From assembly GCA_016928775.1 (NCBI GenBank), contig JAFGKD010000014.1, positions 1 to 64,000 of the forward strand: DNA of 64,000 nt, read 5' to 3'. Of the stretch, positions 17,199-25,537 are shown in pieces. This DNA comes from Candidatus Zhuqueibacterota bacterium. GTDB taxonomy: Bacteria; Zhuqueibacterota; Zhuqueibacteria; Residuimicrobiales; Krinioviventaceae. The first letter of the stretch is position 1. Each line of letters opens with the position of its first letter. Position numbers and translations under genes: made by a program. The notes below the pieces were generated by a model, which saw nothing but the letters and a program-made list of their open reading frames with translations, was not told the DNA's origin and did no database searches.

Positions 17199-17216
17199 CG
17201 AGATTATCCTCCGTTT

Positions 17217-19049
17217 TTATTCGACAGTGACGCTCTTGGCCAAGTTTCGGGGCTGATCCACATCGCACCCCCGCAACACAGCAATATGATAGGCCAATAA
17301 CTGCAGAGGGATTATGGTCACTAAAGGATTCAGTATTTCTATGGTCTGCGGCACATAAATGACCCGATCAACATGGCTGGCAATTTTTTCATCTCCTTCC
17401 GACGCAATGGCGATCACCCGGCCCTTGCGCGCTCGCACCTCCTCGATATTGCTGAGCACTTTGTCGTAAATTGAATCTTTTGTGGCAATAAAGACGACCG
17501 GCATATTTTTATCAATGAGTGCAATGGGACCATGTTTCATTTCGGCAGCCGGATAGCCTTCGGCGTGAATGTAGGATATCTCTTTGAGCTTGAGAGCACC
17601 CTCAAGAGCAACCGGAAAATTATAGCCGCGTCCAAGATACAAAAAATTGCGCGCAGATTTAAATTCGTCGGCAATATCCTTTACTACATCATTTGATGCG
17701 AGCGCTTGCGTCATTTTATCCGGAAGGTCAGCCAATGACCGGGCAATTTCTTTACCTTTTGGATGCGAAAGCGAGCGCATGCGCGCTAACAGGAGGGTCA
17801 TGAGTGCGAGTACCACAACTTGCGAGGTGAAGGCTTTGGTCGAGGCCACGCCTATTTCCGGGCCGGCGTGAAGGTAGACACCCGCATCCGTCTCCCGGGC
17901 AATCGTTGAGCCAACGACGTTGCAAATGCCAAATACTTTGCTACCCTTGCGTTTGGCTTCGCGAATCGCGGCAAGCGTGTCCGCTGTTTCACCCGACTGA
18001 CTGATGGCAATGACCACCGAGTCCCGGCTTAAAACCGGATCGCGGTAGCGAAATTCCGAGGCATACTCCACTTCCACAGGGATATTGAGAAATTCCTCCA
18101 GCATATACTCGCCAATCAAAGCCGCATGCCATGATGTGCCGCACGCTGTGATGACCACACGATTGGCGTGCAGCAAGGATTGAAATTCATATTGGATGCC
18201 GCCGAGTTTTGCCGTGCCTTCATCCAAAAGCAGACGCCCGCGCATGCTGTCACGGATCGTTTGCGGTTGTTCCATGATTTCCTTGAGCATATAATGCGGA
18301 TAGCCGCCTTTTTCGATGGCCATCAGGTCGGTATCAATACATTCAACATGCGGACGAACGGTTTTATTGTCTATTGTTTTGATGATGATATTGTTGGCGC
18401 TCACAAGGGCGACTTCCCCGTCTTCGAGATAGGTGACATCAGTTGTGTGGCCTACCAATGGAGCGGCATCCGAGGCGATAAAATATTCCCCATCGCCATG
18501 GCCGACGACGAGCGGACTACCTTTGCGCGCAGCAATCAAGTAACCGGGTTCATCCTGATACATAACAACCAGGCCATAGGTGCCCTCCACACGCGACAAC
18601 CCTTGACGTATCGCTTCAAAAAAATGACACCCATTATTCAGACAATCAATGAAGAGATGTGCAAGCGTTTCCGTGTCTGTTTCGGTGCGAAATTCATATC
18701 CTTTGGCCTGGAGCTCGTTGCGCAGCACTTCATAATTTTCAATGATACCGTTGTGTACAAGCGCGATTTTGCCGTCCACATCTGAATGTGGATGGGCGTT
18801 CGCGCGATTGGGCTCACCATGCGTCGCCCAGCGCGTGTGCGCAATACCTACGGTGGATTCTAACTCATCTTCGTTTATCGAATTTTCAAGATTTACTATT
18901 TTGCCGACCTGTTTTTCTATGACAATACGCCCATTCACTCGAACGGCCAATCCGGCAGAATCATAACCTCTATACTCCAGACGCTTGAGCCCGTTCAGCA
19001 GGATGGGCACGACCTTTTGTTTGCCAATATAACCGACAATACCGCACAT
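17217..19049 (-). CDS. glmS: Glutamine-fructose-6-phosphate aminotransferase (isomerizing)
   Basis: 610-residue enzyme making glucosamine-6-phosphate, the first step to UDP-GlcNAc for peptidoglycan and surface glycans. The start is fixed at 19049 because the mature glutaminase must begin with Cys after Met (MCGIVGYIG). An N-terminal class II amidotransferase (about 1-220) is followed by two SIS domains (from about 290), with the motifs TACGTSWHA and ISQSGETADT. The C-terminus LAKSVTVE is characteristic. It lies seven bases after guaA. No glmS ribozyme is seen upstream, where there is no room for one. Confidence 0.97.
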   Translation of the reverse strand: MCGIVGYIGKQKVVPILLNGLKRLEYRGYDSAGLAVRVNGRIVIEKQVGKIVNLENSINEDELESTVGIAHTRWATHGEPNRANAHPHSDVDGKIALVHNGIIENYEVLRNELQAKGYEFRTETDTETLAHLFIDCLNNGCHFFEAIRQGLSRVEGTYGLVVMYQDEPGYLIAARKGSPLVVGHGDGEYFIASDAAPLVGHTTDVTYLEDGEVALVSANNIIIKTIDNKTVRPHVECIDTDLMAIEKGGYPHYMLKEIMEQPQTIRDSMRGRLLLDEGTAKLGGIQYEFQSLLHANRVVITACGTSWHAALIGEYMLEEFLNIPVEVEYASEFRYRDPVLSRDSVVIAISQSGETADTLAAIREAKRKGSKVFGICNVVGSTIARETDAGVYLHAGPEIGVASTKAFTSQVVVLALMTLLLARMRSLSHPKGKEIARSLADLPDKMTQALASNDVVKDIADEFKSARNFLYLGRGYNFPVALEGALKLKEISYIHAEGYPAAEMKHGPIALIDKNMPVVFIATKDSIYDKVLSNIEEVRARKGRVIAIASEGDEKIASHVDRVIYVPQTIEILNPLVTIIPLQLLAYHIAVLRGCDVDQPRNLAKSVTVE

Positions 19050-19056
19050 ATAATTT

Positions 19057-20595
19057 CTACTCCCATTCAATGGTGCCCGGTGGTTTGGAGCTAATGTCGT
19101 AAACCACACGGTTCACACCTTTGATTTCATTGATGATTCGGTTCGAGATGTGGGCCAATACATCATTGGGGATGATCGCCCAGTCAGCGGTCATACCGTC
19201 CATACTGGTTACTGCTCGCAGGGCTACGACATTTTCGTAGGTGCGTTCATCGCCCATAACACCGACGGTCTGGACAGGAAGCAGCACTGCGAAAGCTTGC
19301 CAGATATGATGATAAAGACTGTGCTTGTGCAGTTCTTCGATAAATATTTTGTCAGCCGGTCGAAGAATATCGAGTCGCTCGGCAGTGACATCCCCCAGAA
19401 TTCGCACTGCAAGGCCGGGGCCAGGGAACGGATGACGCTCCAAAATGAGCGGCGGTACCCCAATTTCCGCACCAACTCGGCGGACTTCATCTTTGAAAAG
19501 CTCGCGTAACGGCTCGATCAGCTCGAGGCCCATTTTGTCCGGCAATCCACCGACATTGTGATGTGATTTGATTGTCGCGGACGGTCCGCGAACTGATACA
19601 CTCTCAATGACATCCGGGTAAAGTGTGCCCTGGACGAGATAATCAATATCACCAATTTGTGATGCTTGTTCTTCAAAAATCCGGATAAACTCTTCACCAA
19701 TAATTTTACGCTTTTTCTCCGGATCAACAATGCCCTGCAGTTTCGTGAGAAATCTTTTAGAGGCATCAACAAAGCAAAAGTCAAACGCCGCCTGCGCATA
19801 AAAGTCGCAGACTTGCGCGGCTTCGTCCTGTCGCAGCAAACCGGTATCAACAAAAACACAAGTGAGCTGGTGACCGATGGCCCTGGCCACCAAATAGGCG
19901 GCAACTGTTGAGTCGACACCACCACTGAGGGCACACAGCACCTTTTTGTGGCCAATTTTTTGTCTGAGTTCCTGGACTGTTGTTTCTCCAAAAGCTTCGG
20001 GACTCCAATCGGCGGTGCAGCGGCAGATTTCAAAGGCAAAATTCTTGAGAATTTCCCGACCGCTTGGTGTATGGACGACTTCAGGATGGAACTGAATACC
20101 ATAGATCTGACGCTTTGCATTTTTGATTGCGGCGATGGGGGCATTGACGGTGTGAGCGATGGCTTTAAAGCCATGAGGAATAACGGTGAGAAAATCTCCA
20201 TGACTCATCCACACTTCGAGTTGGGTATCGAGATCTCGAAAAAGGTCTGCACTATCATCAACACGAATGTAGGCTCGTCCATATTCTCGATGTTGGGCTT
20301 TGCCAACTTTGCCATCAAAAAGATGGGCGATCACTTGCAGTCCGTAACAAATCCCTAAAACCGGACAGCCGAGTTCAAAAATATCAACATGCGGAAGCGG
20401 TGCCTTCTCGGCATAAACAGAAGATGGGCCTCCTGATAAAATGATGCCCTTGGGCCGCAAAGCTTTGAGCTCATCGACCTGGATGTAATAAGGCTTTATT
20501 TCAGAATAAACGCCCAGTTCGCGGACGCGTCGTGCGATGAGCTGCGTGTATTGCGAACCGAAATCGAGTACAATAATTGCTTCCGAATGTACCAT
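19057..20595 (-). CDS. guaA: GMP synthase (glutamine-hydrolyzing)
   Basis: 512-residue purine enzyme converting XMP to GMP. It contains an N-terminal class I glutaminase (GICYGLQ with the catalytic cysteine; FHPEVVHT with histidine and glutamate), an ATP pyrophosphatase domain with the P-loop-like SGGVDSTV, and the C-terminal dimerisation domain ending [12 protein letters not shown] at 20595 overlaps the surE stop (TGATG), giving translational coupling; the two in-frame GTG codons just upstream lie inside surE. Length and motifs are fully normal. Confidence 0.97.
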   Translation of the reverse strand: MVHSEAIIVLDFGSQYTQLIARRVRELGVYSEIKPYYIQVDELKALRPKGIILSGGPSSVYAEKAPLPHVDIFELGCPVLGICYGLQVIAHLFDGKVGKAQHREYGRAYIRVDDSADLFRDLDTQLEVWMSHGDFLTVIPHGFKAIAHTVNAPIAAIKNAKRQIYGIQFHPEVVHTPSGREILKNFAFEICRCTADWSPEAFGETTVQELRQKIGHKKVLCALSGGVDSTVAAYLVARAIGHQLTCVFVDTGLLRQDEAAQVCDFYAQAAFDFCFVDASKRFLTKLQGIVDPEKKRKIIGEEFIRIFEEQASQIGDIDYLVQGTLYPDVIESVSVRGPSATIKSHHNVGGLPDKMGLELIEPLRELFKDEVRRVGAEIGVPPLILERHPFPGPGLAVRILGDVTAERLDILRPADKIFIEELHKHSLYHHIWQAFAVLLPVQTVGVMGDERTYENVVALRAVTSMDGMTADWAIIPNDVLAHISNRIINEIKGVNRVVYDISSKPPGTIEWE

Positions 20596-21371
20596 CACCA
20601 CCCAATTTTGTCGTTAAAATTATAGCTTCGCATATCTTCAAGGATGTCAAAGTATGTGAGATTATAATGTACTGGTGTGATTGAAATATAATTATTGTTC
20701 ACGGCGGCATCATCTATATTCAAATCAGCTTCGACGTTTTTCTTCTCGCCAGTCAGCCAATAATATTTTCGATTATATGGATCTTCACGAACGTGGTACT
20801 GTTCCTCATAAGCCGCCATACCTTGCTGAGTGATTTGAATGCCTTTGATCTGGTCGTATGGGACTGCCGGGACATTGATATTGAGGTAGACGCCTCTGGG
20901 CAGGGCATAGGAGAGAAAAACATCACAAAATTTTGCCGCAAATTGTGCTGCTGCGCTAAAATCCGGATTCACAAAAGTAGTGAGTGAAATTGCGAAAGAA
21001 GGGATGCCTAAAATTGCACCCTCTGTGGCTGCCGATACTGTGCCCGAATAGATCGTGTTGATGCCAGTATTGGAACCGAGATTGATGCCGGAAATGAGCA
21101 AGTCTGGTTTGGACTGATCTTTCATCAGCGCCCAATAGGCGATCTTGACGCAATCAGCCGGGGTGCCACTGACGCTGTGACCGAAGAATTTGCCATTTTT
21201 TTTCGCCTCGGTCACTTTGAGGGGATCACTCAGCGTAATGGCATGTCCTACAGCACTCATTTCCGTGGCTGGTGCGACGATAGCAGTATCAGCAATTTTA
21301 GAAATAGCATTGGCCAAAGCTGCCAAGCCGGGTGCAGTGATGCCATCATCGTTGGTGAGCAGAACCTTCAA
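20595..21371 (-). CDS. surE: 5'/3'-nucleotidase SurE
   Basis: 258-residue metal-dependent survival protein that dephosphorylates nucleoside monophosphates. The N-terminal LTNDDGI places the metal-binding aspartates at 8 and 9; SGTPADCV and [10 protein letters not shown], the remaining active-site loops, follow in order. Cytoplasmic. The start is close to the accD stop (nine bases), and its own stop overlaps guaA. Family identity is clear from the first 130 residues. Confidence 0.95.
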   Translation of the reverse strand: MKVLLTNDDGITAPGLAALANAISKIADTAIVAPATEMSAVGHAITLSDPLKVTEAKKNGKFFGHSVSGTPADCVKIAYWALMKDQSKPDLLISGINLGSNTGINTIYSGTVSAATEGAILGIPSFAISLTTFVNPDFSAAAQFAAKFCDVFLSYALPRGVYLNINVPAVPYDQIKGIQITQQGMAAYEEQYHVREDPYNRKYYWLTGEKKNVEADLNIDDAAVNNNYISITPVHYNLTYFDILEDMRSYNFNDKIGW

Positions 21372-21380
21372 TGTTATCCC

Positions 21381-22262
21381 TTATAATAATTTTTTCGCGA
21401 TAGATTGTGTTTCGTCAATTTTTTCATCGATAAAGAATGTCAGAATGTGGTAGAGATTTTGTTTTAGTTCTTTACGTGTAACAATCGCATCAATAAAGCC
21501 ATGTTCCAGCAGAAACTCGCTGCGTTGAAAACCGTCCGGCAGATCCTGGCCAATGGTCTGTTTGATCACACGTGGACCGGCAAATCCAATGAGCGCATTG
21601 GGTTCAGCGAGGATAACATCGCCTAACATGGCAAAGCTTGCGGTCACTCCACCGGTCGTGGGGTGAGTGAGGATCGAGATAAACGGGAGTTTTGCGTCAG
21701 CCAGCAACGCCAGGCGCGCTGATGTTTTTGCCATCTGCATGAGTGAATAAGCCGCTTCCTGCATCCTGGCACCACCGGATGCCGAAACAATGATCAATGG
21801 AAATCGCCGGCGCAGCGCCAGTTCAGCGGCACGCGCTATCTTTTCACCCACGACCGAGCCCATACTGCCACCGATAAAACGAAAATCCATGACCGCTAAA
21901 ACCACGGATAAACCGTTTATATTACCCGTCCCTGTTTTGACCGCTTCACTCATGCCGGTAGTGGATATGGCCTTTTTTATTCGATCTGCATAACGTTCTG
22001 AATCTTTGAATTTGAGAGGATCTACCGATTGGATGGAGACTTCTGTCTCATAAAACGATTGCGGATCACAAATGATGTCTATATAAACATTCCAGGGAAT
22101 GCGGAAATGAAAACCACAATTGCTACAAACAGAATAGTTATTCTCGAGCTCCTTTTTGTAAAGCACCTCGGTGCAGTTCTGGCATTTTATCCACAATCCG
22201 TCCGGCAGATTTTTTTTATCCTGGCCGGTAAAACCGGTCTTGACCCGTTTGAACCATGCCAT
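21381..22262 (-). CDS. accD: Acetyl-CoA carboxylase carboxyltransferase beta subunit
   Basis: 293-residue carboxyltransferase subunit of acetyl-CoA carboxylase, the first step of fatty-acid synthesis. The N-terminal four-cysteine zinc ribbon is complete (C27, C30, C46, C49), followed by the crotonase-like carboxyltransferase domain with SASGGARMQEA and FAGPRVIKQT. AccA is not in the window, as is common. A start with CGGAGAG upstream lies 12 bases after rimI. Normal length. Confidence 0.95.
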   Translation of the reverse strand: MAWFKRVKTGFTGQDKKNLPDGLWIKCQNCTEVLYKKELENNYSVCSNCGFHFRIPWNVYIDIICDPQSFYETEVSIQSVDPLKFKDSERYADRIKKAISTTGMSEAVKTGTGNINGLSVVLAVMDFRFIGGSMGSVVGEKIARAAELALRRRFPLIIVSASGGARMQEAAYSLMQMAKTSARLALLADAKLPFISILTHPTTGGVTASFAMLGDVILAEPNALIGFAGPRVIKQTIGQDLPDGFQRSEFLLEHGFIDAIVTRKELKQNLYHILTFFIDEKIDETQSIAKKLL

Positions 22263-22274
22263 AATAACTCTCCG

Positions 22275-22772
22275 TTAAAGTTCTCTTTGCATTAATAAAG
22301 CATCTTCTCTCGGCGATGCATAATAATCGCGTCGTGTGCCTTCGACAGCAAAGCCATTCTTTTTATAAAAACCGATAGCGTTTTTATTAGATGCTCGAAC
22401 CTCGACGAACGCAATTTTCGCTTGCAAACGGCGCGACTCTTGTAAAATTGTGTTCAGCATCCACGCGGCTACACCCAGTTGTCTGAAATCAGGAGCCACG
22501 GCGATTTTTAAAATCTGAACTTCATCGGCAGCAATCCAAAAGGTAGTGTAACCAGTAATTAGATCGTGCCAAAGGAGCACAAATGTTGTGGATATTTTAT
22601 TGTCCAGCTCCTTGTGAAAAGACGACATGGACCACGGTGATAGGAATATCTCCTGCTCCAGTTGTGCAACAGCTTTCAGGTCGCTAAGGCGCATGTGTCG
22701 GAGCACGAGAGGTTTATTATCAAAGGTTTTTTGTGCGACGTATGATGCACATTCGGATGTCGATGGTACCAT
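22275..22772 (-). CDS. rimI: Ribosomal protein S18 alanine N-acetyltransferase (RimI)
   Basis: 165-residue GNAT enzyme predicted to acetylate the N-terminal alanine of ribosomal protein S18. The acetyl-CoA loop VAPDFRQLGVAAWML and the C-terminal NAIGFYKKNGFAVEG of the family are visible. The start at 22772 is chosen since it follows the tsaB stop by one base with AGGA upstream, and gives the normal family length; the frame opens further back to 22841 inside tsaB. The order tsaE-tsaB-rimI is a widespread bacterial arrangement and supports the assignment. Confidence 0.88.
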   Translation of the reverse strand: MVPSTSECASYVAQKTFDNKPLVLRHMRLSDLKAVAQLEQEIFLSPWSMSSFHKELDNKISTTFVLLWHDLITGYTTFWIAADEVQILKIAVAPDFRQLGVAAWMLNTILQESRRLQAKIAFVEVRASNKNAIGFYKKNGFAVEGTRRDYYASPREDALLMQREL

Positions 22773-22773
22773 T

Positions 22774-23448
22774 TTAATTATGTCCTGTACCGACTTTTTC
22801 GGCGACAAAGTTTTGAAAGTACATGGGTTCCATCGTGTCAACCGCGGCTATATCGCCGGTTTTAAATTTCTCCAGACCCAAACGTGCCACGCTGAACGCG
22901 GACGGCAACGTCATAAACGCTGGCGGAAAAATATAGTTGCCTCGTTCGCCGTCGGCAAAATCCTCTGTTTGTCCAATGAGCAGCGAGCCAGATGGCAAAG
23001 CAGAGGCAATTTGATCTTTTTTGATCAGCTGTGGTGGCTGCAACATTTTGTCACGATAATCTCTGCGTTCAAAAATAGCATAAAAATATTCAAAAGCGCG
23101 CGATTTGAGAATTGGGCAGACGAGTCCGTCGCGAACAGGGGCATGACATGCCAGCGCCTCGAGCGTTGGAACAGCGACAACCGGGATTGCAGCGCCGAGC
23201 GCCAATCCTTTGGCAACGGACAATCCGATCCGCAAACCGGTGAAGGATCCGGGTCCGATTGAGATGGCTAATGCCGCAACGTCCGCCACAGAGCATTGGC
23301 ATTTTTGCATAATTGTGTCAATCATCGACACCAAAGCGGACGCATGAATATTTTTAAGATTTAGCCGATATTCCGCACGTACGGTTTTGTCATTAATAAG
23401 AGCCGCACTGCAGATTTGGGTTGCTGTTTCAATACCTAAAATAGTCAA
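22774..23448 (-). CDS. tsaB: tRNA threonylcarbamoyladenosine biosynthesis protein TsaB
   Basis: 224-residue ASKHA-fold protein that partners TsaD and TsaE in making t6A37 of ANN-decoding tRNAs. The N-terminal ILGIETATQICSAAL and the SIGPGSFTGLRIGLS loop identify the family. TsaD is not in the window. It starts eight bases after tsaE and ends one base before the RimI start. The C-terminal third is less conserved, as usual. Confidence 0.94.
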   Translation of the reverse strand: MTILGIETATQICSAALINDKTVRAEYRLNLKNIHASALVSMIDTIMQKCQCSVADVAALAISIGPGSFTGLRIGLSVAKGLALGAAIPVVAVPTLEALACHAPVRDGLVCPILKSRAFEYFYAIFERRDYRDKMLQPPQLIKKDQIASALPSGSLLIGQTEDFADGERGNYIFPPAFMTLPSAFSVARLGLEKFKTGDIAAVDTMEPMYFQNFVAEKVGTGHN

Positions 23449-23456
23449 AAAAGGAC

Positions 23457-23891
23457 CTATGCAGAGTAAATGATAATGTGTCTTGTGTTGGTCAATGTTG
23501 CCGGGTCCCAGGTCAAATGAAATTCGTAGCGGTGTTCTGGCAACAGCGCTTCAATTACTTTGGGCCATTCGATCAGGCAAACAGCATCGTCTTCAAAATA
23601 CTCGGTGAGCCCGAGATCGATCACCTCAAATTCGGAATGAATTCGATAAAAATCAAAGTGATAAACTGGAATTCGACCCTTGTATTCATTAATGAGGGTG
23701 AATGTCGGGCTGGTGACGTGCTGCTGCACGCCGAGCCCGGCACATATACCTTTAATACAGGTTGTTTTTCCAGCGCCCAATTCACCTTTGAATGTGAGGA
23801 TCGAGCCGGGCAATAGTCGAGTTGAAAAATCGGCACCAAGCTGAAAAGTCTCGTTGGCGCTTCGAACTATATTTTCGTATATTTTTGTCAA
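23457..23891 (-). CDS. tsaE: tRNA threonylcarbamoyladenosine biosynthesis ATPase TsaE
   Basis: 144-residue P-loop ATPase of the t6A complex. Walker A is GELGAGKT at 36-43, then the family motifs TSPTFTLINEY, HFDFYRI and LIEWP. It lies six bases downstream of porX. The pairing of tsaE with porX is, as I recall, also found in Bacteroidetes, which supports an FCB affiliation. Confidence 0.95.
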   Translation of the reverse strand: MTKIYENIVRSANETFQLGADFSTRLLPGSILTFKGELGAGKTTCIKGICAGLGVQQHVTSPTFTLINEYKGRIPVYHFDFYRIHSEFEVIDLGLTEYFEDDAVCLIEWPKVIEALLPEHRYEFHLTWDPATLTNTRHIIIYSA

Positions 23892-23897
23892 ACAAGC

Positions 23898-25460
23898 TTA
23901 TTTTGGTTCTAATGTCACGATCGGCAGGATGATCTCCTCTAATGAGATGCCGCCATGCTGAAAACTATCCGCATAATAATTTAAAAAATAGTGATAATTT
24001 GTGGGATAGACAAAATAATAGTCTTCCTTCGCAAATATGTAATTTGTATTCACCCCGCGAGTCGGTAATTTGTACTCGCGCGGATTATTGATGATCATCG
24101 CATCCTTGGGGCTTACTTTGATATTTTTTCCATATTTGTATCGCAAGCTTGTTGATGTCTCGCGGTCTCCGATAACTTTGGTGCCATGCAAGCCACGAAT
24201 GCTGCCGTGATCAGATGTGACGATGATTGTGTTGCCGTTTGCTGCCAGCTTGCGCAACGCTTTATAGAGATGAGAATGTTCAAACCATGATCGCGTTGTG
24301 GAGCGAAACGCGGCTTCATTAGGAATCATTTCCTTGATCACATTCGAAGAGCTGCGCGAGTGCGCGAGGATATCAACAAAATTGAGGACCACGGCTGAGA
24401 GCGGCGCGCTGGCATATTCATTTATTTTTCTCTCCAGTTCAGCGGATTCCTGAACATCCAGAATTTTTGCATATTTGGGACCAGGTTTTAAATCGATGTT
24501 GAGACGTTTGAGCTGTTCTTCTAACAGCTCAAACTCAAATCGATTCAAGCTGACATCATCTTCTTCTTTATTACCCTCCCAGAATTCAGGAATCTTTTCC
24601 TCGATTTCGCTTGGAAACATACCTGAAAAAATTGCATTTCGGGCATACGGTGTTGCCGTTGGCAGTATTGAATAGTAGTAATCGCGGTTGATTTTGAAAT
24701 ATGTACGAATCATCGGCTCCAAAGCAAGCCACTGATCGAGACGAAGTGCATCAATAACCAGTAAAACAGTGTTTTTGCCGGCCAGAACGTGCGGCAAAAC
24801 ATAATTTTGTACTACATCAACAGAGAGCGGCGGCCCCTCATCCTGATGCAACCAGTTGCGATAGTTTTTTTCGACGAAACGACCGAACTCACTGTTGCAG
24901 TCACGTTTCTGATCATAGAGAATTTGCTTCAAGCCGAGATCCGGATGCGCATCCAGTTCAACGTCCCACTCGGAGAGTTTGATGTGGATGTCTATCCAGT
25001 CTCTCCAGGTCATGTTCCCCATGATACGGGCAGAAATTTGACTGAACTCGGAGATATAATCGCGAGAAATGATTTGGCCGGCTATTTTCCTTTTATCCAA
25101 TATTTTTTTACATACCAATAAAATCTGGCTTGGATTCACCGGCTTTGTGAGATAGTCATCAATTTTGCTGCCAATGGCCTCCTCCATGAGCGATTCTTCC
25201 TCGCTCTTGGTCACCATGATGATCGGCAATCCAGGATTAATCTCTTTTAATTCTGCCAGCGCTGTCAAGCCATCCATGCCATGCAGCATCTCATCGAGCA
25301 ATATGATATCAAAATCTTCGGAACGGACGAGTTCGACGGCATCTTCCGCGTTCGTCAGGGTTTTGACGTAATATCCTTTGTTCTGCAGAAATAAAACGTG
25401 CGGGCGCAACAGATCAATTTCGTCGTCCACCCACAATATTTTTTTCTTTTCGTCGCTCAT
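23898..25460 (-). CDS. porX: PorX: response regulator with PglZ/alkaline phosphatase-like domain
   Basis: 520-residue type IX secretion regulator. The N-terminal receiver is intact, with D12/D13, phosphoacceptor D56 (LLDEM), T84 and K106. A short helical linker leads to a C-terminal PglZ/alkaline-phosphatase-superfamily domain, with VLLVIDALRLDQW, SILPTATPYARNAIFSGMFP and a metal-site TSDHGS. In Bacteroidetes PorX with the PorY kinase controls T9SS genes, and its PglZ domain is a zinc phosphodiesterase. It heads the 15-gene minus-strand block and faces away from a sorting-domain protein gene. PorY and T9SS structural genes are not in the window. Symbol given on architecture and context; high similarity is not proof of T9SS control here. 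Confidence 0.88.
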   Translation of the reverse strand: MSDEKKKILWVDDEIDLLRPHVLFLQNKGYYVKTLTNAEDAVELVRSEDFDIILLDEMLHGMDGLTALAELKEINPGLPIIMVTKSEEESLMEEAIGSKIDDYLTKPVNPSQILLVCKKILDKRKIAGQIISRDYISEFSQISARIMGNMTWRDWIDIHIKLSEWDVELDAHPDLGLKQILYDQKRDCNSEFGRFVEKNYRNWLHQDEGPPLSVDVVQNYVLPHVLAGKNTVLLVIDALRLDQWLALEPMIRTYFKINRDYYYSILPTATPYARNAIFSGMFPSEIEEKIPEFWEGNKEEDDVSLNRFEFELLEEQLKRLNIDLKPGPKYAKILDVQESAELERKINEYASAPLSAVVLNFVDILAHSRSSSNVIKEMIPNEAAFRSTTRSWFEHSHLYKALRKLAANGNTIIVTSDHGSIRGLHGTKVIGDRETSTSLRYKYGKNIKVSPKDAMIINNPREYKLPTRGVNTNYIFAKEDYYFVYPTNYHYFLNYYADSFQHGGISLEEIILPIVTLEPK

Positions 25461-25482
25461 AAACCTTTTATCCTGAGTGAAA

Positions 25483-25514
25483 CAAAAAATACAAAAAAAT
25501 AATGCACAATCAAA
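25483..25514 (-). promoter_or_regulatory. Bacteroidetes-like promoter candidate upstream of porX
   Basis: On the minus strand TTTG (25514-25511) is followed after 19 bases by TATTTTTTG (25491-25483), close to the Bacteroidetes -33/-7 pattern TTTG and TAnnTTTG apart from one extra T. It ends 22 bases before the porX start. The region is very T-rich, so a chance match is likely. Confidence 0.22.
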
Positions 25515-25537
25515 TTATTTATTTGTTAAATCGACCT

